Source of the DNA: Acidimicrobiia bacterium
GTDB lineage: Bacteria > Actinomycetota > Acidimicrobiia > IMCC26256 > JAGNEX01
Direction: 5' to 3'
Assembly: GCA_020637365.1 (NCBI GenBank)
Contig: JACJWE010000001.1
Location: 836,001-900,000 of the forward strand
DNA: 64,000 nt
Shown here in pieces: positions 42,255 through 50,157 of this stretch (the stretch's first letter is position 1; the number at the start of each line of letters is the position of its first letter). Made by a program: the position numbers and the translations under genes. Under the pieces are notes generated by a model. It worked only from the letters and a program-made list of their open reading frames with translations. It was not told the origin of the DNA and did no database searches.

Positions 42255-44048
42255 CTACTGCTTGCGGGAGAGCGCATACTCCTCGGCTCGCTCGCTGATC
42301 TCCATCCACGTCGCTTCGGCAGCATCGAGCGCATCGACAACAGACCGCAGACGGTCACCGATCTCGATGAGTTGTTGCGCGTCGGTTTCGCCTTCAAGCT
42401 GAGCGGTCAGCTCGTCTCTCTGACGTTCAAGCTTCGTCATGGCGCGTTCTGCTGACTTGAGCCTTTGGGACTCGTTGAAACTCAACTTGGTAGGAACACG
42501 TTCCGGGCGTGGCGTGACCTGTTTAACACCGCTGCGTCCCTCATCGCGCCAGGACTTCGCGAGCCGACTGTATTCATCCCATTCATAGGGAACCTGAGTG
42601 ATGATGCCCCGGGGACCCACCGCAATACGCCGATCGGTCAAGCGGTCGAGCAGCAGGCGGTCGTGGCTCGCGACCAACAGCGAGCCGCGGAAACCGTCGA
42701 GAAAATCCTCGAGCGCCTGCAGCGTCTCAATGTCGAGGTCGTTGGTGGGTTCATCGAGGATGAGCACGTTGGGTGCATCCATCAACACCTTGCAGAGCTC
42801 GACTCGTCGCCGTTCGCCGCCGGACAGGTTGGTTACGGCGGCATGTTTCATAGTGCCGTAGAAACCAAAACGCTCCAGGAGGTCACTCGCTGTGACGACG
42901 CGCCCATCTTCGAGAGGAATGGAAGTGGCCGTCGAACTGATATAGCGCTGAACCGTCATCGAAGGATCATCAGGCGGCAACGCTATCTGGCGGAACATGC
43001 CGATCTGGACGGTCTTGCCGACCTTCCGTCGACCGCTCGTGGGGTTCAACTCCCCGGCGATGAGGTTGAGCAGCGTCGATTTTCCGGAGCCACTCGGGCC
43101 GATGACGCCTACACGTTCGCCCGGCCCGAAACCCCAGCTACCCGCAGCGATCACCGGTTCGCCTCCGAAGGACACGGTGGCGTCGACGAGTTCGATCACG
43201 TCGTTGCCCAGCCTCGTGCGCCCCGTGCCGAGTCGAAGTGGCGGCTCATCGACGTCGGCGACATGTTCACGCAAGGCTTGTGCTTGTTCGAGGCGGAAGC
43301 GGGGCTTGCTCGAGCGGGCCTTGGGACCGCGCCGCAGCCATGCGAGTTCTTTGCGGAGCGCGTTTCGGTGTCGACGGTCTGCCCGTTCGGCGGCTTGGGA
43401 TCGAGCGGCCCGAGCCTCGAGCACGTCAGCATATGACCCGTCGTGCCAGTAGCCGCGACCGTCAGCAATTTCAAGAATCGATGTGGCGGTCCGTTCCATG
43501 AACCAGCGGTCGTGCGAGACCAACAGGACCGCACCTGGAAAGTCTCGCAAGTGTCGCTCGAGCCAATCGATCGTCCAGATGTCGAGGTGGTTCGTGGGTT
43601 CGTCGAGGATTAACACCTCAGGCCGGGCCCCCAAGCCAGCTGCCAGAGAAACTCGGCGCCGTTCACCACCAGAGAGTTCGTCGACCGAGCGTTCGAGGAG
43701 GTCCTCGACACCGAGTTGGGTCAAGAACTTCGTCGTTTCAAGTCGAAACTCGCTGCCACCGCCATTGATCGCAGCGAGGTGATCAAAGATCCACGTTCCG
43801 ACGTCGAGTCCCGGTGTGGTCGTGGCGGACTGCGCGACGTAGCCGATCCGGAGACCTGAACGGGGAACCACCGACCCGGCTAAGGGCTCTTCTTGTCCCG
43901 CGATGAGCCTGAGGAGTGTGGACTTCCCCGACCCGTTGGGTCCGACGACGGCGACTCGATCGCGGTCTGAGACTCCGAATGCGAGATTCTCGAATAGGGC
44001 CCGACCCTCATAGCCGTGTGACAGCCCGTTGACACTGAGCAGAAGCAC
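42255..44048 (-). CDS. ABC-F family ATPase
   Basis: An ABC-F protein, a soluble duplicated ATPase that acts on the ribosome E site in translation or antibiotic protection. Two ABC modules are seen: GPNGSGKSTLLRLIAG with DELSGGERRRVSLAAGL, and GPSGSGKSTLLNLIAG with TNLSGGERRRVELCKVL. DEPTNHLDI and DEPTNDLDI are the Walker B ends. A linker helix between modules and a C-terminal coiled coil (ERAMTKLERQRDELTAQLEG) complete it. I start at GTG 44048, with AAGGA seven bases before it. Longer starts to 44210 give non-conserved sequence. The length of 597 residues fits Uup-like members. Confidence 0.92.
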   Translation of the reverse strand: MLLLSVNGLSHGYEGRALFENLAFGVSDRDRVAVVGPNGSGKSTLLRLIAGQEEPLAGSVVPRSGLRIGYVAQSATTTPGLDVGTWIFDHLAAINGGGSEFRLETTKFLTQLGVEDLLERSVDELSGGERRRVSLAAGLGARPEVLILDEPTNHLDIWTIDWLERHLRDFPGAVLLVSHDRWFMERTATSILEIADGRGYWHDGSYADVLEARAARSQAAERADRRHRNALRKELAWLRRGPKARSSKPRFRLEQAQALREHVADVDEPPLRLGTGRTRLGNDVIELVDATVSFGGEPVIAAGSWGFGPGERVGVIGPSGSGKSTLLNLIAGELNPTSGRRKVGKTVQIGMFRQIALPPDDPSMTVQRYISSTATSIPLEDGRVVTASDLLERFGFYGTMKHAAVTNLSGGERRRVELCKVLMDAPNVLILDEPTNDLDIETLQALEDFLDGFRGSLLVASHDRLLLDRLTDRRIAVGPRGIITQVPYEWDEYSRLAKSWRDEGRSGVKQVTPRPERVPTKLSFNESQRLKSAERAMTKLERQRDELTAQLEGETDAQQLIEIGDRLRSVVDALDAAEATWMEISERAEEYALSRKQ

Positions 44049-44255
44049 GCGCCAGTCCTTGGTCGCAACCTGATTGGGCGTCACGTTCATCTTTGGTTCG
44101 TAACGAGGCGTCGCTGGCCCGTCGGTCTGTGGATCGGAGCCAAGTCGTGCGCGCAGGTCAGCTCGACACTGCGCACGGCCCATAAAAGGGCTGCTGACGA
44201 GCCTGTCCACACCGCGGACACTCGATGTCGATCAGCTCGCTGAGCCCTGGGTCAC

Positions 44256-45107
44256 TCATGAGGACAGCGTCAGGCTCGACTGCGAAATGACCGGCGTTGA
44301 ACGCTCCTTGGATTCTGACTCGATGATGATCTTGTCGTCCTGCTTCCAGAGCTTGGTGACCATCGTCTCGCCTGGGAAGAATACGCCTGCGAAGCGTGCG
44401 TTATACCCGGTCACCGGCGTGACGTCACCGTCCAGCACAGCGTCGACGGCAGCCTTGCAGCAGATGCCGTATGAACACAGACCGTGGAGAATCGGCCGGT
44501 CAAAACCGCCGAACGCAGCGAAATTGGGATCGGCGTGCAACGGGTTCTTGTCGCCGCTCAGCCGGTAAAGCAGGGCTTGTTGGGGCAACGTTGGCGACTC
44601 GACGATGAAGTCCGGGTCTCGGGTCGGCTTCTCGTTGTCGGTCTTTGGTCCCGGGTCGCCACCGAACCCACCCTCGCCACGCAAGAACAATGAGAAACGG
44701 TTTGTGAAGAGCGGACCATCCGCGTCTGAGGTCGCGACCTCCATGATCGCGAGGGCGGCCTTGCCCTTGTCGAAGATGTCGCTGATTCGAACCTTGGATG
44801 ACACCTGCGCGTTCGTGGGAATAGGACGGTGAATGTCGATGGCCTGTTCGCCGTGAAGGAGTTTGGTGAAATCGACGTCGAATCCGTCGACCGCGAGCAT
44901 CCCCGCCATGGCGGAGAAGACGGGGACGACTCCGAAGCTGGGGAGAACCTTCAGGTTCGCTTCGTAGGTATAGGTGAGCTCATTCGCGTCGGTCGGGGGG
45001 TTTCCGGCACCGATTCCGAGGTGGTACAAGATGACATCGTCGGGACCCCACGACGTCTCGGCTTCGGGCAGGTCGGCAGACAACACCTTGTCAACGTCGA
45101 TAGGCAT
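44256..45107 (-). CDS. MaoC-type double-hotdog enoyl-CoA hydratase 2
   Basis: An enoyl-CoA hydratase-like enzyme of the double-hotdog type that adds water to 2-enoyl-CoA. The hydratase 2 motif is YRLSGDKNPLHADPNFAAFG with the catalytic Asp and His. The N-terminal hotdog (WGPDDVILYHLGIGAGNPP) carries the degenerate site. The start is taken at MPIDVDKV (45107), and an in-frame ATG six codons earlier is possible. Relatives include the hydratase domain of peroxisomal multifunctional enzyme type 2. An SDR similar to the other domain of that enzyme is encoded 4 kb away on the plus strand. Confidence 0.88.
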   Translation of the reverse strand: MPIDVDKVLSADLPEAETSWGPDDVILYHLGIGAGNPPTDANELTYTYEANLKVLPSFGVVPVFSAMAGMLAVDGFDVDFTKLLHGEQAIDIHRPIPTNAQVSSKVRISDIFDKGKAALAIMEVATSDADGPLFTNRFSLFLRGEGGFGGDPGPKTDNEKPTRDPDFIVESPTLPQQALLYRLSGDKNPLHADPNFAAFGGFDRPILHGLCSYGICCKAAVDAVLDGDVTPVTGYNARFAGVFFPGETMVTKLWKQDDKIIIESESKERSTPVISQSSLTLSS

Positions 45108-45506
45108 CTGGGGTGCACTCCTCAATCAGGTTGTTACGAGCACGGGGATTCTGCCATCTGGAGCGGCGGCGTACGAACCCCTCGTGGGAGTGCCCGATCG
45201 GCCGCCGCCGGTGGGTTGGGCCCAAGCGGTCCCGGTCACACCAGCGGGGCAGAGCCGCTCGAACATCAGATTCCCCTCGCCTGCTGTGAGGTACTCAGAG
45301 CGCATTGAGCAACGATCGTGAGATGTGGTTTGGTTGCCCCATCAGCACCCCATAGTGTCGGCCTCATCGCTGGCGTGGGCCGCAGGGACGTCTCGAGCGG
45401 AACACGAGCGGTGTCGCAGGGCTCTCACCTGCGGACGTGAGGCACGTGGCGGCTGGTTGTGGTTGTGTGAGCATGTGGGTGTGACGTTGCAGAGTGCGAG
45501 GTGGAG
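45108..45506. other. Divergent intergenic region, MaoC / lipoprotein
   Basis: About 400 bases with no reading frame of family character and no tRNA. Two weak GC-rich features are seen (a GGCCGCCGCCGG run at about 45198 and a short repeat near 45400), but no strong hairpin. It should hold the promoters of the divergent MaoC and lipoprotein genes. A possible long leader for the lipoprotein cannot be excluded. Confidence 0.35.
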
Positions 45507-46364
45507 ATGAAGCGGCTGTTGGCGATCGGGTTTGTGCTGCTCGTTCTCAGCGGCGGATGTACGTCGAGTGAGACTGCAGATTCCTCAGGCGTATCCGCTC
45601 CTGCCTCCGGAGGCGGTGCGGATGCGACCAGCGACACGACCAGCCTGGGGAGCAGCGGCGATCTCGTGGTCGCTCAGCCCGGTGAACTCGACCGTCAACT
45701 GGCCGTTGCGGCGACACTAGACGGGGATGGGATCGTGCCGGTCGACGCACTTCCCACGGGGGCAGAGACTTTTGAGTTCGCGATTGACTCGCACGCGTAT
45801 CGCTGCGAAAAACGAGCGAGCCGTCCAGACCAGGCCCGTTGTCGAGCCACATCACAGCAGGGTGCTGCGATCATGTACTGCAGCGATGCGCAAAGCTCGG
45901 CAACCTGTTCGCCGAGCTGGTATCCCGACGAGTTCGGAGGTTTGGTGCCTCGAACGATCGAGGGCCAGCAATACCTCTGCAGCAACGAAGTGGTCCGGTG
46001 GGCTTGCTCTCTCTATGCGGGCGGCGATCCGGCCGACACCCAGCTCGTTCCGAGTTTGTACTGCGTGGTTGATGGCACCACGTTTGTCTGCGACCCGGTC
46101 GCCGGTCTAGCGATGGTGCCCAACCAAGGTGCTGGCGACGCGCAGCAGCAGGTGGCCCCCTCGACGGTAGATCGCCCCGAAGATTTGGGCGGCGACATTG
46201 ACGAGGTCCCGGTGCAGACCCTCTCGATAGAAGGCGGTCGGTATTTCTGCGAGAGCTACACCGATGGAACGCTCGGTTGCTACCCCGATGACGGAAGCGG
46301 TCTACTCGTCGGCGAGCCGACCTTCATCTGCTGGTCCGATCTGGTGTGTGATCGCAACCTCTGA
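45507..46364 (+). CDS. Cys-rich lipoprotein, unknown function
   Basis: A 285-residue secreted lipoprotein. The signal ends in the lipobox LVLSGGC. After a Ser/Ala/Asp-rich linker of about 70 residues the mature part holds about six short modules, each an aromatic residue followed by x-Cys and a second Cys six to nine residues later (YRCEKR..ARC, YCSDAQSSATC, YLCSNEVVRWAC, YCVVDGTTFVC, YFCESYTDGTLGC, FICWSDLVC). Each pair could form one disulfide. No enzymatic motif is present. The start is ATG 45507 with GAGGTGGAG upstream. A GTG six bases earlier is the alternative. Confidence 0.7.
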   Translation: MKRLLAIGFVLLVLSGGCTSSETADSSGVSAPASGGGADATSDTTSLGSSGDLVVAQPGELDRQLAVAATLDGDGIVPVDALPTGAETFEFAIDSHAYRCEKRASRPDQARCRATSQQGAAIMYCSDAQSSATCSPSWYPDEFGGLVPRTIEGQQYLCSNEVVRWACSLYAGGDPADTQLVPSLYCVVDGTTFVCDPVAGLAMVPNQGAGDAQQQVAPSTVDRPEDLGGDIDEVPVQTLSIEGGRYFCESYTDGTLGCYPDDGSGLLVGEPTFICWSDLVCDRNL

Positions 46365-46386
46365 TGCCGTGACACCGCGGCCGGCG

Positions 46387-48309
46387 CTACACCACGATGT
46401 CTACTGAGCGAATCGGGGGGATCTCGGCCCAGCTCGCGGCTGCTCCCGGATCGCCGGGGCTCACCTGCAAGATGGGAATGAGCAGGTTGATGGCGAGCGC
46501 AACGCAGAACACCGCGACGATGATCAACAGGATCGTGGGCAGGCGTTGGCGCCATACCGACGTGTCGGAACGTGCAATTCGAGGGACTGGCGGCGCGGGC
46601 TCTTGTGCCGCTTGGGTCGACACGACCAGGGGTGGTGCTTCGGCATCGGTCGATACCTCGGGAATGGCGGCGAAGCTTGGAGATTGTGGAGCCTCGTCTT
46701 GGGAGCGGAGGTCGATGTGTGCGCCGCTGGACACGTCCGCTGGGTCGAAACGAATGGGCCGAGCGCTCAGAGGTGTCTGGTTCCAGCCGGCCGGTTCGGA
46801 CAGATCGATCGAGCCTGCGGCCTGTTCGAGCCCCGCGAGGTTGAGCTCACCGGATTCGTCGAACGCGGAGGGAGCGACGGGTAGGGCTGTTCGTGAGACC
46901 TCATCAATCTCGGGAAATGTCGTTTCGCCAGACGGATCGACCGCCCAAGCCCAAGGATCGGTGACCGCGTTGACGTTATCCACCTGCGGCGCCACGGTCG
47001 CTGATGAGGTCAAGAGAGCCGACGGATCCATCGCCGTTGGCCCGGACAGGGCCTCGGGACTCAACAACCCTGAACCCGTCGACAGATGAATCTCTCGTGT
47101 TTCAAACCCAAAGGTTTGTTCGGGACCTGGACGGGCGAGGGGGTCGGCAACGGAGAGTTCCATCGGCTCGATACCTCGACCAGGTACGTGATTGCTCGAC
47201 CTCTCAGCCTGCGGAGCAGCGACCGCGCCTTGGCCTCGTTGGCTCGCTTGGATCGGGTTTGCCTCGCCGAGGCCCAGTCCGTCCGTGACCCAGGGGTCAT
47301 TGTGAATCTCGCTGGGAAGTCGTGGCGGCCAGTCGGCAGAAATCGGCATCTCTGGGTCGTCGGGTGAGAACCATGAGCTCGCTGGCGAAAGCGCGGCAAC
47401 CCCAAGTTTGGCAGTCAACTCGATTGCTTTTGTCGCCGGCTCAAGTGGTGCCACAGCGCTTGGCGCGTGATCGGGTACGCCCGCTTCTGACCGCTCGAGA
47501 TCTACTGCCTTCAGCTCGGGCGCGGTCGTTGTGGGGATCGGGTCGGAGTCGCCTGCACCCGCGTCGATGCCATGGGTTGTCGGTGTGTGGGTCGGGTCAT
47601 GGCCCAGATCGCCGATGACGGAGCCGACTGTTTGCTGGCTAGCGGCGGTGCTCTCGGCGGCAGGGTCAACCTGGTCCACAGGGTCCACAGGGTCCACAGG
47701 GTCCCCCTGGTCCACAGGGTCCGTTCTGAAACTTTTGTCCGTCTCCACAATCGAGGGAAGGGGAAGAATCGAAGGCGCCGACGCTTCTCCTACGGCGTTC
47801 TCGCCCGCACGCGCAGCGAACGTTGCAGACGTGGTCCCGGCGTGAGTCGGCTCCAGTTCTTCTTCTGTTGCGCGCCAGAGATCGTCGAGCGCCTCATTGG
47901 CCGAGAATCGTCGCTCCGCCCACGGGCCTGCATCGGTGACGATGCGCGCATGGGCTGGCGGCGGGACGATGGTGGCGTGTTGATCGGGTGACGGGGTTGT
48001 CTTCTGGGCAAAAGGGTCACGGCTTCGCAAAGCCGAGCCCACAGGCGACTCTCCACCGCCAGACGTCGGGGCGGGCGGGGGGGAGTAGGCATCAAACCAC
48101 CCCGCCTCTTCGAGGGAACGATCCCTCTCGAAGACCAACGGAGGCATCGCCTGGGTAGCGTCTTGGTCCCCCGTCTCCAATGCGTCTAACGGCTCTTCGA
48201 ACCAGAAACCGCGAGGTGTCAGGCTGGGGCGGTCGGTCAGAGAGGTTCGAGGATCGTTGTCGGCGCCCTGAGCCGTTTCGAGCGCTGAGTTGCCCTCAAG
48301 GGTGTCCAC
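46387..48309 (-). CDS. Large acidic repeat protein with C-terminal membrane anchor
   Basis: A 640-residue low-complexity protein rich in Asp, Pro, Ala and Ser. Near residue 207 it has a Val-Asp-Pro repeat (DPVDPVDPVDQVDP) encoded by tandem 9-base units. One membrane helix near residue 595 (TILLIIVAVFCVALAINLLI) is preceded by a basic stretch and followed by about 25 residues. This suggests an intracellular disordered region anchored by a C-terminal helix. I recognise no family. The coding character continues past the 5' GTG at 48309 up to about 48487 and then into another frame, so the real gene is probably longer (see the fragment at 48484-48788). Confidence 0.6.
   Translation of the reverse strand: MDTLEGNSALETAQGADNDPRTSLTDRPSLTPRGFWFEEPLDALETGDQDATQAMPPLVFERDRSLEEAGWFDAYSPPPAPTSGGGESPVGSALRSRDPFAQKTTPSPDQHATIVPPPAHARIVTDAGPWAERRFSANEALDDLWRATEEELEPTHAGTTSATFAARAGENAVGEASAPSILPLPSIVETDKSFRTDPVDQGDPVDPVDPVDQVDPAAESTAASQQTVGSVIGDLGHDPTHTPTTHGIDAGAGDSDPIPTTTAPELKAVDLERSEAGVPDHAPSAVAPLEPATKAIELTAKLGVAALSPASSWFSPDDPEMPISADWPPRLPSEIHNDPWVTDGLGLGEANPIQASQRGQGAVAAPQAERSSNHVPGRGIEPMELSVADPLARPGPEQTFGFETREIHLSTGSGLLSPEALSGPTAMDPSALLTSSATVAPQVDNVNAVTDPWAWAVDPSGETTFPEIDEVSRTALPVAPSAFDESGELNLAGLEQAAGSIDLSEPAGWNQTPLSARPIRFDPADVSSGAHIDLRSQDEAPQSPSFAAIPEVSTDAEAPPLVVSTQAAQEPAPPVPRIARSDTSVWRQRLPTILLIIVAVFCVALAINLLIPILQVSPGDPGAAASWAEIPPIRSVDIVV
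47671..47722. repeat. GGGTCCACA tandem repeat inside the acidic protein gene
   Basis: Four close copies of a 9-base unit GGGTCCACA, with one variant (GGGTCCCCC), lie in tandem. On the coding strand they give Val-Asp-Pro repeats. The period is a multiple of three, so copy changes keep the frame. Such a tract can expand and contract during replication. Confidence 0.75.
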
Positions 48310-48483
48310 AACATCATGGCTGCCGAGAAGGTCGTCAGCCCCGTCCTCGTCGCACGGCTGTTCTCCCTGCGCGCCAGCAGTGGAATCATCTCGTAGCCAC
48401 CAAGCGTCGTCATCAGCATCAGCATCAGCATCTGTATCGCCGACAGCATCGGTGGTGCGGGCCGCAGAGGCTGGATCCCAAAC

Positions 48484-48788
48484 GGGGAGAGGGGAGCGGG
48501 GTACGGTCGCTTCCCGCCGCCGTTGCGCGACGAGGCCGCAGCGGCAGCGATGCCTACCGAAAGATCGGCGGTATCGTCGTTGTGCCGCCCGGCGCGCTTG
48601 AGCGCTGCGATGGGATCGATATGTAGTGGATGCTTCGTTATCTCATCGGCAATGCGGGCCTCCAAGCCTGCGCAATACGTCATCGATGGCAACTCGTCGA
48701 AGGAGTGCTCTGTCTCGGTCGTCGTCACCGCGGTTCGCTTGCCGCGCCAAGTCTCTCGATACGGGTCGAGGGCGGGCACTTCTTGCAT
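48484..48788 (-). pseudogene. N-terminal part of acidic protein, in another frame
   Basis: This segment starts at MQEVPALD (48788) and contains ADEITKHPLHIDPIAALKRA before a Ser/Arg/Gly-rich stretch. At the GGGG tract at 48484-48487 (or 48491-48494), adding one base joins it to the frame of the 46387-48309 gene without a stop. The sequence after the join (VWDPASAARTTDAVGDTDAD) is acidic like the rest of that protein. The joined product would be 800 residues. The same under-counted homopolymer signature occurs in dacB. Confidence 0.6.
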
Positions 48789-49050
48789 TGTCGGCTCTGG
48801 TCTCGTCGACCTTAAGCCCAAAACACTGCCCGGACGTTGTCCAGGCTCAGCCCTTGCCTCACACGTGACTCAACGGTCGATGTTTCGGGCCGTCGACCCG
48901 CATCGATCAAGGAGCTGGAAACAGACTTCAAGCCGGTGGGCCAAGCTTGGATGCCGAATCGCTAACATCGACGTCCGTGCTCACCAGATCGCGGTGTGCA
49001 ATCTGAAGACAATCGGGCACACGGATGCGCCCGCAATACGAGGAGTCAGC

Positions 49051-49959
49051 ATGGCGGACATCGTCTTTGACAACAAAGTCGCAATCGTTACCGGCGCCGG
49101 AGGCGGGTTGGGTCGGACCTACGCCTTGGCGTTGGCCGAACGAGGCGCACGAGTGGTCGTCAACGATCTGGGCGGATCGGTCGACGGCCAAGGGTCGGGT
49201 TCGGCCGCGGCGGATGTAGTGGTCAAGGAGATCGTCGACGCGGGCGGCGAAGCCGTTGCCAACTACGACTCTGTTGGCAGCCCCGAAGGCGGCGAGTCCA
49301 TCGTGAAGACGGCGGTTGACGCCTTCGGCACTGTCGACATCTTGATCAACAACGCGGGGATTCTTCGCGACGGGTCGTTCGCCAAGGTCGAACCGGCAGC
49401 GACCGACGCCGTGATCGACGTCCATCTTCGCGGGGCGTTCTATGTGGCACAGCCAGCGTTTCGCATTATGAAGGACAAGTCCTACGGTCGAATCATCAAC
49501 ACCTCCTCGGCAGCGGGTCTGTTCGGCAACTTCGGCCAGGCGAACTATGGCTCGGCAAAGATGGGCCTGGTCGGTCTGACCAACGTCTTGGCAATCGAAG
49601 GTGCCAAGTACAACGTCAAGGCAAATGCCATTGCTCCGATCGCACGTACTCGCATGACCGAAGAACTCCTCGGCGGGTTCGCAGACAAGCTCGACCCCGA
49701 GTTCGTCACACCGCTGGTGTTGTTTCTGGCGTCTGAGCAGTGCGAAGAGACCCACGGTGTCTGGAGCGTCGGTGGCGGGCGGTACGCCCGGGTCTTTGTC
49801 GGCATGACCCAGGGCTGGATGGCCTCGCGTGAAGCTGGCTATCCCAAGCCTGAAGACGTTCGGGATCACATGGATGAAATTAAGGATCCGGATGATTTCG
49901 TCACGCCGAACGGGGTTCAAGACGAGATCATGATGTTGTTGAGCCGTTTGCAGGGCTAG
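49051..49959 (+). CDS. Short-chain dehydrogenase/reductase (MFE-2-like)
   Basis: A 302-residue NAD(P)-dependent oxidoreductase of the hydroxyacyl-CoA dehydrogenase subgroup of SDRs. The cofactor motif is VAIVTGAGGGLGRTYALALA, and NNAGILRD is the structural motif. The catalytic residues are Ser in INTSSAAG and Tyr and Lys in FGQANYGSAKMGLVGL. An extended N-terminal loop (VVNDLGGSVDGQGSGSAAAD) and long C-terminus match the dehydrogenase domain of peroxisomal multifunctional enzyme type 2. ATG 49051 has AGGAG six bases upstream. The long upstream frame is not conserved. Together with the MaoC hydratase it could serve fatty-acid or sterol side-chain beta-oxidation. Confidence 0.9.
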   Translation: MADIVFDNKVAIVTGAGGGLGRTYALALAERGARVVVNDLGGSVDGQGSGSAAADVVVKEIVDAGGEAVANYDSVGSPEGGESIVKTAVDAFGTVDILINNAGILRDGSFAKVEPAATDAVIDVHLRGAFYVAQPAFRIMKDKSYGRIINTSSAAGLFGNFGQANYGSAKMGLVGLTNVLAIEGAKYNVKANAIAPIARTRMTEELLGGFADKLDPEFVTPLVLFLASEQCEETHGVWSVGGGRYARVFVGMTQGWMASREAGYPKPEDVRDHMDEIKDPDDFVTPNGVQDEIMMLLSRLQG

Positions 49960-49983
49960 CCCGCAGGTTCATTTCGGAAGGCA

Positions 49984-50026
49984 GGTAGATCCTGGGGGAA
50001 CAGCCCCTGTTCCCCCAGGATCTACC
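49984..50026. terminator. Perfect 20-bp inverted repeat
   Basis: The arm at 49984-50003 (GGTAGATCCTGGGGGAACAG) pairs perfectly with 50007-50026 across a three-base loop CCC. It begins 25 bases after the SDR stop. The stem is GC-rich and no T run follows. Its length is well above that of ordinary terminators. A strong terminator is the plain reading, while a repeat-family element or a protein-binding site is possible. Confidence 0.6.
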
Positions 50027-50035
50027 CGGATGGGC

Positions 50036-50063
50036 CATGTGCATAATACAGATTATGCACATT
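50036..50063. other. dif-like palindrome (XerC/XerD-type site candidate)
   Basis: The 28 bases divide as 11-6-11: CATGTGCATAA, TACAGA, TTATGCACATT. The outer 26 bases form a perfect palindrome (ATGTGCATAAT around ACAG). The layout matches a dif site, where a 6-base centre is flanked by XerC and XerD arms. The left arm agrees with the E. coli XerC arm GGTGCGCATAA at eight of 11 bases and the right arm begins TTATG as the XerD arm does. A regulator operator is the main alternative. No partner protein is nearby. Confidence 0.35.
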
Positions 50064-50157
50064 ACGGTGGATGTCCCGAGAGGGGTTCACCCGCTGAGTG
50101 TTCGGCTGCAGGCTCCGGCGGGTTGCGGTACGTCGCGTGGCGTTATGCTCGGCGACC

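Noticed and set aside
47671..47722. Tandem repeat as a possible CRISPR array
   Set aside because: The unit is only 9 bases, has no spacers and codes for Val-Asp-Pro within an open frame. No cas genes are present.
48523..49050. Upstream extension of the SDR frame
   Set aside because: The added 176 residues overlap the other-strand gene and lack conservation. The ATG at 49051 has a good AGGAG site.
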